A stretch of 26,867 nt of DNA from Onthomorpha sp937906975. Lineage in GTDB: Bacteria > Bacteroidota > Bacteroidia > Bacteroidales > P3. The notes beneath the pieces were generated by a model. It saw nothing but the letters and a program-made list of their open reading frames with translations, was not told the origin of the DNA and ran no database searches. Numbering within the stretch: position 1 is the stretch's first letter; each line of letters starts with the position of its first letter. The stretch is taken from positions 1 through 26,867 of the forward strand of contig JAZLDH010000004.1 in NCBI GenBank assembly GCA_045614605.1. The letters are read 5' to 3'. Shown here in pieces: positions 8,315 to 16,094 of the stretch. The translations under genes and the position numbers were made by a program.

Positions 8315-8382
8315 AGCGTACTAAATTTATTTTTTAATTAACAATTTCCTACTCTATTTTTAAGGATTTTCGGTTCTTCCCC

Positions 8383-8399
8383 GTAAGATTTCCTCTTAC
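8383..8399 (-). promoter_or_regulatory. 5'-end hairpin in the leader of the 80-residue lipoprotein mRNA
   Basis: GTAAGA (8383-8388) pairs with TCTTAC (8394-8399) around a 5-nt loop, positioned at the predicted transcription start of the promoter at 8406-8436. Hairpins at an mRNA 5' end commonly protect against decay. No start codon or regulatory motif is involved. Confidence 0.5.
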
Positions 8400-8405
8400 C
8401 GTTGG

Positions 8406-8436
8406 CAAAATTAAGAAAAGAAATCTAAACTACAAA
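8406..8436 (-). promoter_or_regulatory. Consensus -33/-7 promoter for the 80-residue lipoprotein gene
   Basis: On the minus strand, TTTG (8436-8433), a 19-nt spacer and TAATTTTG (8413-8406) fully match the Bacteroides consensus. The 21-bp A/T-rich repeat array at 8444-8511 begins only 7 bp upstream of the -33 box. Confidence 0.75.
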
Positions 8437-8443
8437 ATTTTTT

Positions 8444-8511
8444 CTTTGATTTAGAAAATTTTTTCTTTGATTTAGAAAAATATCTCTTTGATTTAGAATT
8501 TTTTTTCTTTG
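8444..8511. repeat. 21-bp spaced CTTTGA(T/C)TTAGAA repeats, over 3 copies
   Basis: CTTTG starts at 8444, 8465, 8486 and 8507, exactly 21 bp apart, each followed by ATTTAGAA or ACTTAGAA and a T-rich or A/T filler. The last copy runs into the stop codon of the outer-membrane protein gene (8514-8516). The array lies between that gene and the promoter at 8406-8436. Confidence 0.85.
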
Positions 8512-8513
8512 AC

Positions 8514-9131
8514 TTAGAAATGATACATCAAAGACAGATTTATGTAATGATGATATTGAGCATTACTTATCTTTACATCATAATTAAATATCTCATATTC
8601 ACCAGGTCTAATGCTTATAATTGAGTAATTATATGTAGCATCTACTGAAAAATGTTTTGAAAAACTATAGTTTACCCCGCCAGATATAAGTAGGTTTACC
8701 GCTCTAAAAGGATTTTCCCCTAAAATTTCTATTCCTCCTGCTGTGGTTTCTTTATCATAAATTAAGACAGAAGGGATTAAACCCGCTTTAAAATCTATTT
8801 TTTCAGAAAATCTATATCCTGCATACAAGCCCCAATCAATGTAATTGGTTGTTAATTCCACTTGGTCAAAGTTTACGTTTTTGCTACTTGCAACTCTACT
8901 GCCTTTCATAGTGAAAGATAAATCTGTAAAGAAGAAAACCTTATCGTTTATATCTCTTTCAACAAAGGCTCCTGCTCTTAACCCAATTTTATTGTAGCCC
9001 GAAATTCCGTCTCCATCAACTTGCGAAGGCGTAATACCAAATTGCAATCCTGCACGAAAGTCTTGTGCCTTTACAACAAAGGGTAAAACCAAGACAATTA
9101 AACTTATAATTAAAATTACTTGCTTTTTCAT
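8514..9131 (-). CDS. Outer-membrane beta-barrel protein (PorT-like/OMP_b-brl family)
   Basis: This 205-residue protein has a clear signal peptide (1-22, ending VKA before Gln23). The rest consists of alternating polar and hydrophobic strands ending in aromatic-rich segments, with a final YHHYINLSLMYHF that has the C-terminal aromatic residue expected of a barrel inserted by the BAM complex. It resembles the small porin/PorT-like barrels common in Bacteroidota; cargo or function cannot be read. It is the last gene of the sufB-GT9-mazG-MBL operon, starting 1 nt after the MBL stop. Confidence 0.82.
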   Translation of the reverse strand: MKKQVILIISLIVLVLPFVVKAQDFRAGLQFGITPSQVDGDGISGYNKIGLRAGAFVERDINDKVFFFTDLSFTMKGSRVASSKNVNFDQVELTTNYIDWGLYAGYRFSEKIDFKAGLIPSVLIYDKETTAGGIEILGENPFRAVNLLISGGVNYSFSKHFSVDATYNYSIISIRPGEYEIFNYDVKISNAQYHHYINLSLMYHF

Positions 9132-9132
9132 A

Positions 9133-9771
9133 TTACATTAATAAGAATGGGTTATGTGTTTTTTCGTAATCTACTGTTGAATAAGGACCGTGTCCCGGAT
9201 ATACTTTGGTTTCTTCTGGAAGAGTAAGGATTTTTTCTCTTATGTTAGAGAGTAGCAAATCTAAATCACCTGTTGGTAAATCTGTTCTGCCGATTGATTG
9301 TGCAAAAAGCGCATCTCCTGTTATCACATAGCCTTCTTCTGCATTGTAATAGCTCAAACTTCCTTCGCAATGGCCTGCTGTGTCAAGGCATTCTATCTTG
9401 CTGTTTCCAAATTCTATTACATCACCTGGCATAATGGTTTTTATTTCTACGTTGTTTATATCTCCAAGTTCAAATCCCATCATTGCCGCTTGGTTGTTTG
9501 CAGTATTGAACATTCTTACTGCGTCTATGCTCATTGTTATAGGCAAAGAGAATTGTTTGCAAGCAAATGCGACGCCGCAAAGATGATCTACATGTGGGTG
9601 AGTAAGCAATATATGTTTTACTTTTAAGCTATTCTGTTCTATAAAGTTGATTATTTCTCTTTCTTGTAAGGCTCCTTGTGAGCAAACATCAACTAAAACA
9701 CATTCTTTAGTGTCATCAAATAATATATAACTGTTTACTTCAAAGTGATTTTGTGGTATGATTTCTATCAT
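9133..9771 (-). CDS. MBL-fold hydrolase (glyoxalase II-like)
   Basis: This 212-residue metallo-beta-lactamase-fold enzyme has the metal-binding series His58-x-His60-x-Asp62-His63 (THPHVDH), His134 (TAGHCEGS), Asp153 (TGDALF) and His194 (YPGHGP), enough for a binuclear metal centre. The GRTDLPTGD segment is typical of the glyoxalase II-like YcbL subgroup that hydrolyses thioesters, but the substrate is not proven. The gene lies 3 nt downstream of mazG and 1 nt upstream of the barrel-protein gene, inside a tightly packed operon. Confidence 0.9.
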   Translation of the reverse strand: MIEIIPQNHFEVNSYILFDDTKECVLVDVCSQGALQEREIINFIEQNSLKVKHILLTHPHVDHLCGVAFACKQFSLPITMSIDAVRMFNTANNQAAMMGFELGDINNVEIKTIMPGDVIEFGNSKIECLDTAGHCEGSLSYYNAEEGYVITGDALFAQSIGRTDLPTGDLDLLLSNIREKILTLPEETKVYPGHGPYSTVDYEKTHNPFLLM

Positions 9772-9774
9772 GGT

Positions 9775-10563
9775 TTATTCCTCCATTGTTTTTGCGTTGT
9801 TCCAAATTTTATCCATTTCTTCAAGTGTCATTTCTTGAAGTTTTTTGTTTTGTTCTTCTGCTACTTTTTCTATGTATTGAAAACGTTTTATGAATTTACG
9901 ATTTGTTCGTTCTAAGGCGTGTTCGGGTTTTATTTTTAAAAAGCGTGCATAGTTTATTAGTGCAAATAAAACATCTCCAAACTCTTCTTCTATTTTTTCT
10001 TGCGAATCTTGAGCTTCTACTTCGTGTTCTAATTCTTGCAATTCTTCTTTTACCTTATCCCAAACTTGTTGAGGGTTTTCCCAATCAAAGCCTACGCCTG
10101 CTGCTTTTTCTTGTAATCGGTACGCTTTTATTAAAGAATCTAATGCTCTTGGGACTCCTGAAAATACGGAGCTTCTTCCCTCTGTCATTTTTATTTGTTC
10201 CCAAGTTTTTTTAACATCTTCGGCATTTTCTACTTTGACTTCTCCGTAAATGTGTGGGTGTCGTCTTATTAGTTTTTCGCATAGGGAATCTATTACCGAT
10301 TTTATGTCAAATTCTCCTTGCTCACTGCCAATTTTTGAATAGAAAACAACGTGCAAAAGCAAATCGCCAAGTTCTTTTTTGATTTCTTGATTATCGTTGT
10401 CCTCAATTGCTTGTGCTAATTCATAGACTTCTTCTATTGTATTGGATTTTAGACTAAGGTTTGTTTGTTTTTTATCCCATGGACATTTGCTTCGCAATTC
10501 GTCCATTATGGTTAATAGTCTGGAAAAGCTTTCTTGTGCTTGTTTATGTTTGTTTTCTTCCAT
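9775..10563 (-). CDS. mazG: Nucleoside triphosphate pyrophosphohydrolase MazG
   Basis: MazG cleaves NTPs and dNTPs to NMP and PPi and helps clear non-canonical nucleotides. The 262 residues match the two-domain form: CPWDKKQT (27-34) opens the first domain, with metal-binding Glu45/Glu48 and Glu64/Asp67 (KKELGDLL), and RRHPHIYGE closes it. The second domain has the parallel EELQELEHEVE and EEFGDVLFALINYARF motifs, which in E. coli form the active site. It is flanked by 3-nt gaps to the GT9 gene upstream and the MBL gene downstream. Confidence 0.95.
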   Translation of the reverse strand: MEENKHKQAQESFSRLLTIMDELRSKCPWDKKQTNLSLKSNTIEEVYELAQAIEDNDNQEIKKELGDLLLHVVFYSKIGSEQGEFDIKSVIDSLCEKLIRRHPHIYGEVKVENAEDVKKTWEQIKMTEGRSSVFSGVPRALDSLIKAYRLQEKAAGVGFDWENPQQVWDKVKEELQELEHEVEAQDSQEKIEEEFGDVLFALINYARFLKIKPEHALERTNRKFIKRFQYIEKVAEEQNKKLQEMTLEEMDKIWNNAKTMEE

Positions 10564-10566
10564 TTT

Positions 10567-11556
10567 TTATTCCCAATTATTGGCTATTCTTATGATTTCA
10601 TCTACGTTTTGTGCATTCATACATTTGAAATGCTTTTTAGGACATTGTTTATAGCCTAATTTACTACACGGACGACAAGATAGATTTTTTACTTCAAAGT
10701 TGTGGGTTTCAGCTTGTGAGTTTTCGCTTCTGTAAGGATACATTCCAAAATCCATAACAGTGTTTCCCCATAGGCAAATTATGTTTTTGTCTAAGGCAGA
10801 TGCGATGTGCATAAGTCCTGTGTCGGCAGTAATTACACCAAGTGAGTTTTTGATTAAGGCACTGCTTTGATTGATGTTGTATGCTCCGCATCCGTTAAAA
10901 ACTTTTGAGCCTATTTCTTTTTCAACCTTAAAGGCCTTTGCGTAATCTGTCTTATCGCCTAAAAGTATTATTGGTTTGTCTATTCCTTTGCATATTTGGG
11001 ATAAGATATTCAAAGGCATTTGTTTTGTAAAGTGTTTACTTCCTACTACGATTGCGACATATCCGTTATGAAAGTCTAACGGCAAGGCATCAGGTGATAC
11101 AAAATCTTCTTCATGCAAAAAGAAATCTAATCCCTTATTGTCATTTACTACTCCTAATTTGCTTGCGGCTTTGAAATATCTATCAACTATGTGAATATTT
11201 GGTAGAGAATTTATTTTAAGTTTTACAAGCAATAGCTTTTTTAGGTTCAATTTAGGAAAGGCTTTGCTTTTTACTCCAAGCATTGCCTTTATTTTTAAGG
11301 TACGAAGGTTGTTGTGTAAATCAACTATGTAATCAAATTTGTTTTTTCTTAATTTTCTAAACAAATCTGCATCTTCTAACAAATGTATTTTATCAATATA
11401 TTTGTTGTTTTGCAAAAGTGAATAGTTCGATTTCTTGGTTAAGTAATGTATTTCTACATTTTTTAATTGCTGTTTTAACGCTCTAACAACGGGTGTGGTT
11501 AAAACTATATCTCCTATTGAGGAAAATCTTATAATTAATAGTTTCTGTCGTTCCAT
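10567..11556 (-). CDS. Glycosyltransferase family 9 (heptosyltransferase-like)
   Basis: This 329-residue enzyme of the ADP-heptose:LPS heptosyltransferase family acts at the cytoplasmic face of the inner membrane to add a sugar to the lipopolysaccharide core. The N-terminus IIRFSSIGDIVLTTPV is the classic GT9 GD motif region, and the C-terminal domain has TADTGLMHIASALDK followed by CLWG, the nucleotide-sugar binding loop. A cysteine-rich tail (CRPCSKLGYKQCPKKHFKC) near the C-terminus is common in this family. The true donor sugar is unknown. Its ATG shares one base with the stop of sufB (TAATG), which indicates translational coupling. Confidence 0.88.
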   Translation of the reverse strand: MERQKLLIIRFSSIGDIVLTTPVVRALKQQLKNVEIHYLTKKSNYSLLQNNKYIDKIHLLEDADLFRKLRKNKFDYIVDLHNNLRTLKIKAMLGVKSKAFPKLNLKKLLLVKLKINSLPNIHIVDRYFKAASKLGVVNDNKGLDFFLHEEDFVSPDALPLDFHNGYVAIVVGSKHFTKQMPLNILSQICKGIDKPIILLGDKTDYAKAFKVEKEIGSKVFNGCGAYNINQSSALIKNSLGVITADTGLMHIASALDKNIICLWGNTVMDFGMYPYRSENSQAETHNFEVKNLSCRPCSKLGYKQCPKKHFKCMNAQNVDEIIRIANNWE

Positions 11557-13001
11557 TATCCTACACTATTGTCTAAACTTATAGATAATAATTTTTGTGC
11601 TTCGACTGCAAATTCCATAGGCAACTTATTCAACACTTCTTTTGCATATCCATTAACGATAAGTCCGATTGCACCTTCTTGACTTATGCCTCGCTGACGA
11701 CAATAGAAAAGTTGGTCTTCCGAAATCTTTGAAGTAGTTGCTTCGTGCTCTACAATTGAAGATTGATTATCTACTTTTATGTAAGGGAATGTGTGTGCTC
11801 CACACGTATCTGTTAGCAATAGCGAATCACATTGCGAATAGTTTCTTGAATTTTCAGCCAATCGATTTACTTTTACTAAACCACGGTATGAGTTTTGACT
11901 CTTTCCGCTCGATATTCCTTTACTTATGATTGTGCTTTTGGTGTTTCTTCCTACGTGAACCATTTTTGTGCCTGTGTCGGCTTGTTGATGGTTATTTGTT
12001 ACTGCAACTGAATAAAATTCTCCTACGGAATTGTCGCCTAATAACACACATGAAGGATATTTCCAAGTGATTGCCGAGCCTGTTTCTACTTGTGTCCAAG
12101 ATAATTTAGAGTTACTACCTTTGCACATACCTCTTTTTGTTACGAAGTTATAGATTCCTCCTTTTCCGTCTTTATCTCCTGGATACCAATTTTGAACTGT
12201 AGAATATTTTACTTCGGCATCTTTCATTACTACTATTTCTACAATAGCGGCATGCAGTTGATTCTCGTCTCTTTGTGGTGCGGAACAACCCTCCATATAA
12301 GAAACATAAGAACCTTCATCAGCAACAATGAGCGTTCTCTCAAATTGTCCAGAGCCTGCTGCATTTATTCTGAAATATGTTGAAAGTTCCATTGGGCAGT
12401 GTACACCTTTTGGAATATAACAAAAAGAACCATCGGAAAATACTGCTGAATTAAGTGCAGCAAAGTAGTTGTCGCCAATTGGAACTACGCTTGCTAAATA
12501 TTGTTTCACTAAGTCTGGGTGATTTTTCACTGCCTCGCTAAACGAACAAAAGATAACACCTGCTTTACTTAATGTATCATGAAATGTTGTCTTTACAGAA
12601 ACCGAATCCATTACGGCATCAACCGCTACTCCTGTTAATCTTTTTTGTTCATCAAGAGAAATACCAAGTTTATTGAAAGTATCTAAAAGTTCAGGATCGA
12701 CCTCATCAAGACTTTGCAATTCTTTCTTTTTCTTAGGTGCAGCATAGTAGATTATATCTTGGTAATCTATTGGCGGAATGTTAAGATGAGCCCAATCAGG
12801 CTGCTTCATAGTGATAAATTTCCTATAAGCCTTTAAGCGAAACTCTAAAAGCCATTCTGGTTCTTGCTTTACCTTAGAAATATGACGAATAATATTTTCG
12901 TTTAATCCCTTTTCAATAAATTCGGTCTCAATATCTGTAACGAAACCGTACTTATAATCGTTGTTTGTTACGTCTTCTATTATATTTTTATCCTTATCCA
13001 T
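11556..13001 (-). CDS. sufB: Fe-S cluster assembly scaffold protein SufB
   Basis: SufB is a subunit of the SufBCD scaffold on which iron-sulfur clusters are built. The protein shows YYAAPKKK, the CSAPQRDENQLHAAIVEIV core, a right-handed beta-helix, and the C-terminal SQCDSLLL and HEATTSKISEDQLFYCRQRG motifs. I place the start at 13001 (MDKDKNII), giving 481 residues. The in-frame ATG at 13016 lies upstream of, and its codon abuts, the -7 promoter element at 13006-13013, so it cannot be in a transcript from that promoter. sufC, sufD and sufS are not adjacent; the next gene is a glycosyltransferase, so sufB is separated from its usual partners here. Confidence 0.95.
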   Translation of the reverse strand: MDKDKNIIEDVTNNDYKYGFVTDIETEFIEKGLNENIIRHISKVKQEPEWLLEFRLKAYRKFITMKQPDWAHLNIPPIDYQDIIYYAAPKKKKELQSLDEVDPELLDTFNKLGISLDEQKRLTGVAVDAVMDSVSVKTTFHDTLSKAGVIFCSFSEAVKNHPDLVKQYLASVVPIGDNYFAALNSAVFSDGSFCYIPKGVHCPMELSTYFRINAAGSGQFERTLIVADEGSYVSYMEGCSAPQRDENQLHAAIVEIVVMKDAEVKYSTVQNWYPGDKDGKGGIYNFVTKRGMCKGSNSKLSWTQVETGSAITWKYPSCVLLGDNSVGEFYSVAVTNNHQQADTGTKMVHVGRNTKSTIISKGISSGKSQNSYRGLVKVNRLAENSRNYSQCDSLLLTDTCGAHTFPYIKVDNQSSIVEHEATTSKISEDQLFYCRQRGISQEGAIGLIVNGYAKEVLNKLPMEFAVEAQKLLSISLDNSVG

Positions 13002-13005
13002 ATTA

Positions 13006-13036
13006 CAAAAGTACAACTTTTGATTCAGTTTGCAAA
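13006..13036 (-). promoter_or_regulatory. Consensus promoter of the sufB operon
   Basis: On the minus strand, TTTG (13036-13033), a 19-nt spacer and TACTTTTG (13013-13006). Only four bases (TAAT) separate the -7 box from the sufB ATG at 13001, so the predicted start is at or within a base or two of the initiator codon, implying a leaderless mRNA. Confidence 0.75.
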
Positions 13037-13114
13037 AATAAGAAAAGTTTATTTCCTAAGAAAATATTTGATAAAGGTAAACGTTTCTAAGAAAACAGCG
13101 TAAAAAGGAATATT

Positions 13115-13867
13115 ATGGAACATAACACAATAAATACTCTTCTAAAGAGAAGAACAATCAGAAAATACAGCGAGAGAAAAATAGAAAAAGAAACTCTTGA
13201 TTTAATTCTACAAGCAGGAATTAGAGCTTCAAATTGTGGAAATATGCAAATTTACAGCATAATCGTAACACAAAAACAAGAAAATAAAGAAGCACTTTGC
13301 AAACTTCACTTCAATCAACCTATGGTCAAAGATGCCTCCGTTGTTTTGACAGTTTGTGCTGATGTAAATCGTTTTCACAAATATTGTGAACAAAGAAACG
13401 CTCCTAAAAGTTATGATAACTTTTTGTGGCTCAATGTTTCAACAATAGATGCTACGATTTGCACACAAGCAATGGTTAATGCAGCAGAAGAATTAGGCAT
13501 AGGAGCTTGCTATATTGGTACAGTAAATTATCAAGCAAAAGAAATTGCAGATTTATTACATCTTCCAAAAGGAGTTGTGCCTGTAACAACAATCACTTTG
13601 GGCTATCCAGCAGAAAATCCTCCTTTGACAGAACGCCTACCTTTAGAGGCGGTTGTTCATTACGAAGAATATGAAAATTATAGCAAAGAAAAAATTGAAG
13701 AATTGTATCAAGAATTTGAACAACTACCTCAAATAAAAAAATACATAGAAGAAGCAAAACAAGAGAATCTTGCACAAGTATTCACAAACGTGAGATACAC
13801 AAAAAAAGACGCAGAATATTTCTCAGAAAAGTATATGAACTTCTTGAAAGAACAAGAAATGATTTAA
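13115..13867 (+). CDS. Nitroreductase-family flavoprotein oxidoreductase
   Basis: This FMN-dependent NAD(P)H oxidoreductase has 250 residues and the NfsA/FRP-like layout. LKRRTIRKYSERKI near residue 9-22 binds the FMN phosphate. RASNCGNMQIYSII (38-51) corresponds to the flavin-binding SPSSxNxQPW segment, with Cys in place of the second Ser. GIGACYIGTV and LPKGVVPVTTITLGYP form the conserved second half. The C-terminal YTKKDAEYFSEKYMNFLKEQ helix is typical. The physiological substrate is unknown. It is the first gene of a plus-strand operon: purE follows after 11 nt. No consensus promoter was found in 13037-13114. Confidence 0.88.
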   Translation: MEHNTINTLLKRRTIRKYSERKIEKETLDLILQAGIRASNCGNMQIYSIIVTQKQENKEALCKLHFNQPMVKDASVVLTVCADVNRFHKYCEQRNAPKSYDNFLWLNVSTIDATICTQAMVNAAEELGIGACYIGTVNYQAKEIADLLHLPKGVVPVTTITLGYPAENPPLTERLPLEAVVHYEEYENYSKEKIEELYQEFEQLPQIKKYIEEAKQENLAQVFTNVRYTKKDAEYFSEKYMNFLKEQEMI

Positions 13868-13878
13868 GATAATAAGAT

Positions 13879-14382
13879 ATGAAAGCAAGAGTAAGCATAA
13901 TAATGGGCTCAACATCTGACTTGCCCGTAATGGAGAGTGCAGCGAAATTTTTTGATCAAATGGAAATTCCTTTTGAAATAAACGCCCTTTCAGCACATCG
14001 CACACCAAAAGAAGTAGAAGAGTTTGCTACAAACGCACACAAAAGAGGTATTGAAGTAATTATTGCAGCGGCAGGAATGGCAGCGCATTTACCTGGAGTA
14101 ATTGCCGCAATGACACCACTACCTGTAATAGGCGTTCCAATCAAAGCCTCATTAGAAGGAATGGACGCAGCACTTGCAATGATGCAAATGCCTCCTGGGA
14201 TTCCTGTTGCAACAGTTGCAATCAACGGAGCTTTAAACGCAGCAATTCTTGCCTTACAAATACTTGCCACAGGCGACAAAGAACTACAAAACAAAATGAT
14301 TGACTACAAAGAATCTTTAAAAGAAAAAATTGTAAAGGCTAACAAAGAACTTGATAACCTATCTTACAAATTCAAAGTATGA
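13879..14382 (+). CDS. purE: 5-(carboxyamino)imidazole ribonucleotide mutase PurE
   Basis: PurE converts N5-CAIR to CAIR in de novo purine synthesis. At 167 residues it has the complete class I motif set: MGSTSDLPVM (9-18) for phosphate binding, LSAHRTPK (37-44) with catalytic His40, and AAAGMAAHLPGVIAA (63-77). The PVIGVP and MPPGIPVATVAING stretches follow. Its stop overlaps the start of the kinase/deaminase fusion gene by 4 bp (ATGA), so the two are translationally coupled. Confidence 0.97.
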   Translation: MKARVSIIMGSTSDLPVMESAAKFFDQMEIPFEINALSAHRTPKEVEEFATNAHKRGIEVIIAAAGMAAHLPGVIAAMTPLPVIGVPIKASLEGMDAALAMMQMPPGIPVATVAINGALNAAILALQILATGDKELQNKMIDYKESLKEKIVKANKELDNLSYKFKV

Positions 14383-15407
14383 TAATAATAGGAATAACAG
14401 GCACAATAGGAGCAGGAAAAGGCACTATTGTAGAATTGTTAATTAAAAAAGGATTCAAACATTATTCAGTAAGAGATTTTCTTGTTGAGGAAATAAAAAA
14501 ACGCGGTTTAGAAATAAATCGCAACACTATGACCGAGACTGCAAATTCTTTGAGAGAAGAATTTGGTGCTGATTACATAGTGAAAACTATTTTGAACACA
14601 GCAATAGAAAACGGTGATGACTGCATTATAGAAAGCATACGCAATGACAAAGAAATAGAATTGCTAAGAAATATTCACAATTTCTATTTGTTTTCAGTAG
14701 ATGCTGACATCAAGACACGTTATCAAAGAATTTCTCTTAGAAAAAGTGCTACAGATAATGTGAGTTTTGAAACCTTTGTTGAAAACGAGCAAAGAGAAAT
14801 GCAATCAGACAACAACAATACACAAAACATTTCTATCTGTATGCAAAAGGCAGATTATCGTTTCAACAATGACAAAGATTTAGAACACCTTTCCGCACAA
14901 GTAGAAGAAGTTTTAAAACAATTAGACAAGTTTAAACGCCCCTCATGGGACGAATACTTTATGGATTTAGCAAACACAGCTGCCAAAAGAGCCACTTGCG
15001 ATAGAGGAAGAAGCGGTTGCGTAATTGTAAAAGACAAACAAGTACTTGTAACAGGCTATGTAGGAGCGCCAAAAGGCTTACCACATTGCGATGACGTAGG
15101 ACACTTATTTAAACAAATGATAAACGAAGACGGAAGCATTAGTAACCATTGCGTAAGAACAGTTCACGCAGAACAAAATGCGATATGTCAAGCAGCCAGA
15201 AGGGGAATAGCATTAGACGGTGCTACACTTTATTGCAGAATGACCCCATGTCGCACATGTGCAATGATGATTATCAATTGCGGAATCAAAAGAGTAGTTT
15301 GCGAAAAGAAATATCACGCCGGAGCAGACTCAGAAAAAATGTTCGCACAAGCAGGCGTTCAATTAGACTTCTTTAACGAAGAAATTTTAAAGTACGACAA
15401 ACAATAA
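14379..15407 (+). CDS. Fused P-loop nucleotide kinase-like domain and dCMP deaminase
   Basis: The 342-residue protein has two parts. Residues 1-185 form a P-loop domain resembling small nucleotide or dephospho-CoA kinases, with Walker A GTIGAGKGT (8-16), SVRDFLVEEIKKRG (30-43) as a likely substrate lid, and SIRNDKEIE. Residues about 188-335 form a cytidine/deoxycytidylate deaminase domain: zinc ligands His263, Cys291 and Cys294 (VHAEQNAI and TPCRTC), with Glu265 as the proton shuttle. The deaminase part alone would turn dCMP to dUMP. The fusion could act in pyrimidine salvage, or it may be related to the kinase-deaminase architecture of phage-defence dCTP deaminases (DcdV/AvcD), which are longer. 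The purine-synthesis neighbour favours a metabolic role. Both active sites look intact. Confidence 0.85.
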   Translation: MIIIGITGTIGAGKGTIVELLIKKGFKHYSVRDFLVEEIKKRGLEINRNTMTETANSLREEFGADYIVKTILNTAIENGDDCIIESIRNDKEIELLRNIHNFYLFSVDADIKTRYQRISLRKSATDNVSFETFVENEQREMQSDNNNTQNISICMQKADYRFNNDKDLEHLSAQVEEVLKQLDKFKRPSWDEYFMDLANTAAKRATCDRGRSGCVIVKDKQVLVTGYVGAPKGLPHCDDVGHLFKQMINEDGSISNHCVRTVHAEQNAICQAARRGIALDGATLYCRMTPCRTCAMMIINCGIKRVVCEKKYHAGADSEKMFAQAGVQLDFFNEEILKYDKQ

Positions 15408-15421
15408 TTTTCTCTTAGCTT

Positions 15422-15473
15422 TAGAAAAATATTTCAAAGAAAAAAAATTTTTTTTCTTTGAAATATTTTTCTA
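15422..15473. terminator. Perfect 52-bp palindrome, bidirectional terminator
   Basis: The left arm 15422-15447 is the exact reverse complement of 15448-15473: 26 bp without a mismatch, with an A8/T8 centre and CAAAG/CTTTG cores. It lies between the converging deaminase-fusion (+) and yidD (-) genes, so it can end both transcripts. The arm is A/T-rich, unlike textbook terminators. The right half is also part of a CTTTG-21-bp-CTTTG spacing (15456 and 15477). Confidence 0.8.
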
Positions 15474-15481
15474 TCTCTTTG

Positions 15482-15712
15482 CTATGGTACAGGGTCGTAG
15501 CCGCTTCCTCCCCACGGGTGGCAACGAAGTATTCTTTTTATCGCTAAATACAAGCCTTTAAAGGGACCATGTTTTTTGATTGCTTCTATTGCATATTGCG
15601 AACACGTAGGAGTAAATCTACATGAAGGGGGTTTGAGGGGTGAAATCGCTACTTGATAAAATCTTATCAAGGCTAAAAATACAAAAGAAAAGACTTTCTT
15701 AATTGTTTTCAC
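15482..15712 (-). CDS. yidD: Membrane protein insertion efficiency factor YidD
   Basis: This 76-residue protein carries the full family signature: an N-terminal amphipathic or hydrophobic segment, PPSCRFTPTCSQYA (28-41) with conserved cysteines, GLYLAIKRILRCHPWGGSG and a C-terminal YDPVP. YidD assists YidC-mediated insertion of inner-membrane proteins. Its start lies inside the 3' end of rnpA (14-bp overlap). The rnpA-yidD order is widespread in bacteria. Confidence 0.96.
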   Translation of the reverse strand: MKTIKKVFSFVFLALIRFYQVAISPLKPPSCRFTPTCSQYAIEAIKKHGPFKGLYLAIKRILRCHPWGGSGYDPVP

Positions 15713-16094
15713 TAAATATCTTTTTTTCTATTGTGGAAAGGATTTCTTTAACCTTTTGCTCGGTTAATTTATAATCAGGCATAGTTTTTGAAACCAAAGC
15801 TATGCTTATTAATAATTGTGAGGAAGATTTAATTATTTTTGTTTGGAGTTCGTTTTTGTTTAGGCGATATGCCTCTCTTAATAGTCTTTTTGCACGATTG
15901 CGATTAACTGCTAATTTTTGATAGCGTTTTGGAGCAACAATTAGCACAGACATTTTAGGATTGTCATTATTTTGCTCCTTATTATAAATAAATCTTACGC
16001 TAAAAGGATAAGCCATAAACTTATCTCCTTTAGCGTATAAATTTTCTATTTCTTTTACGTTATTAATTCTTTCTCCCTTCGGGAAATTATTCAT
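15699..16094 (-). CDS. rnpA: Ribonuclease P protein component
   Basis: RnpA is the protein cofactor of the RNase P ribozyme that trims the 5' leader of precursor tRNAs. The 131-residue protein begins FPKGERINN (cf. the usual F-x-K-x-x-R-L) and has the RNR motif (AVNRNRAKRLLREAYR), the main RNA-binding helix. Its ATG overlaps the hemD stop (ATGAATAA, 8 bp) and its 3' end overlaps yidD by 14 bp, so the three genes are translationally coupled. The RNase P RNA gene is not in the window. Confidence 0.96.
   Translation of the reverse strand: MNNFPKGERINNVKEIENLYAKGDKFMAYPFSVRFIYNKEQNNDNPKMSVLIVAPKRYQKLAVNRNRAKRLLREAYRLNKNELQTKIIKSSSQLLISIALVSKTMPDYKLTEQKVKEILSTIEKKIFSENN

Noticed and set aside
13956..14294. 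112-residue minus-strand ORF opposite purE
   Set aside because: It is a shadow of purE, whose own frame contains the complete conserved motif set.
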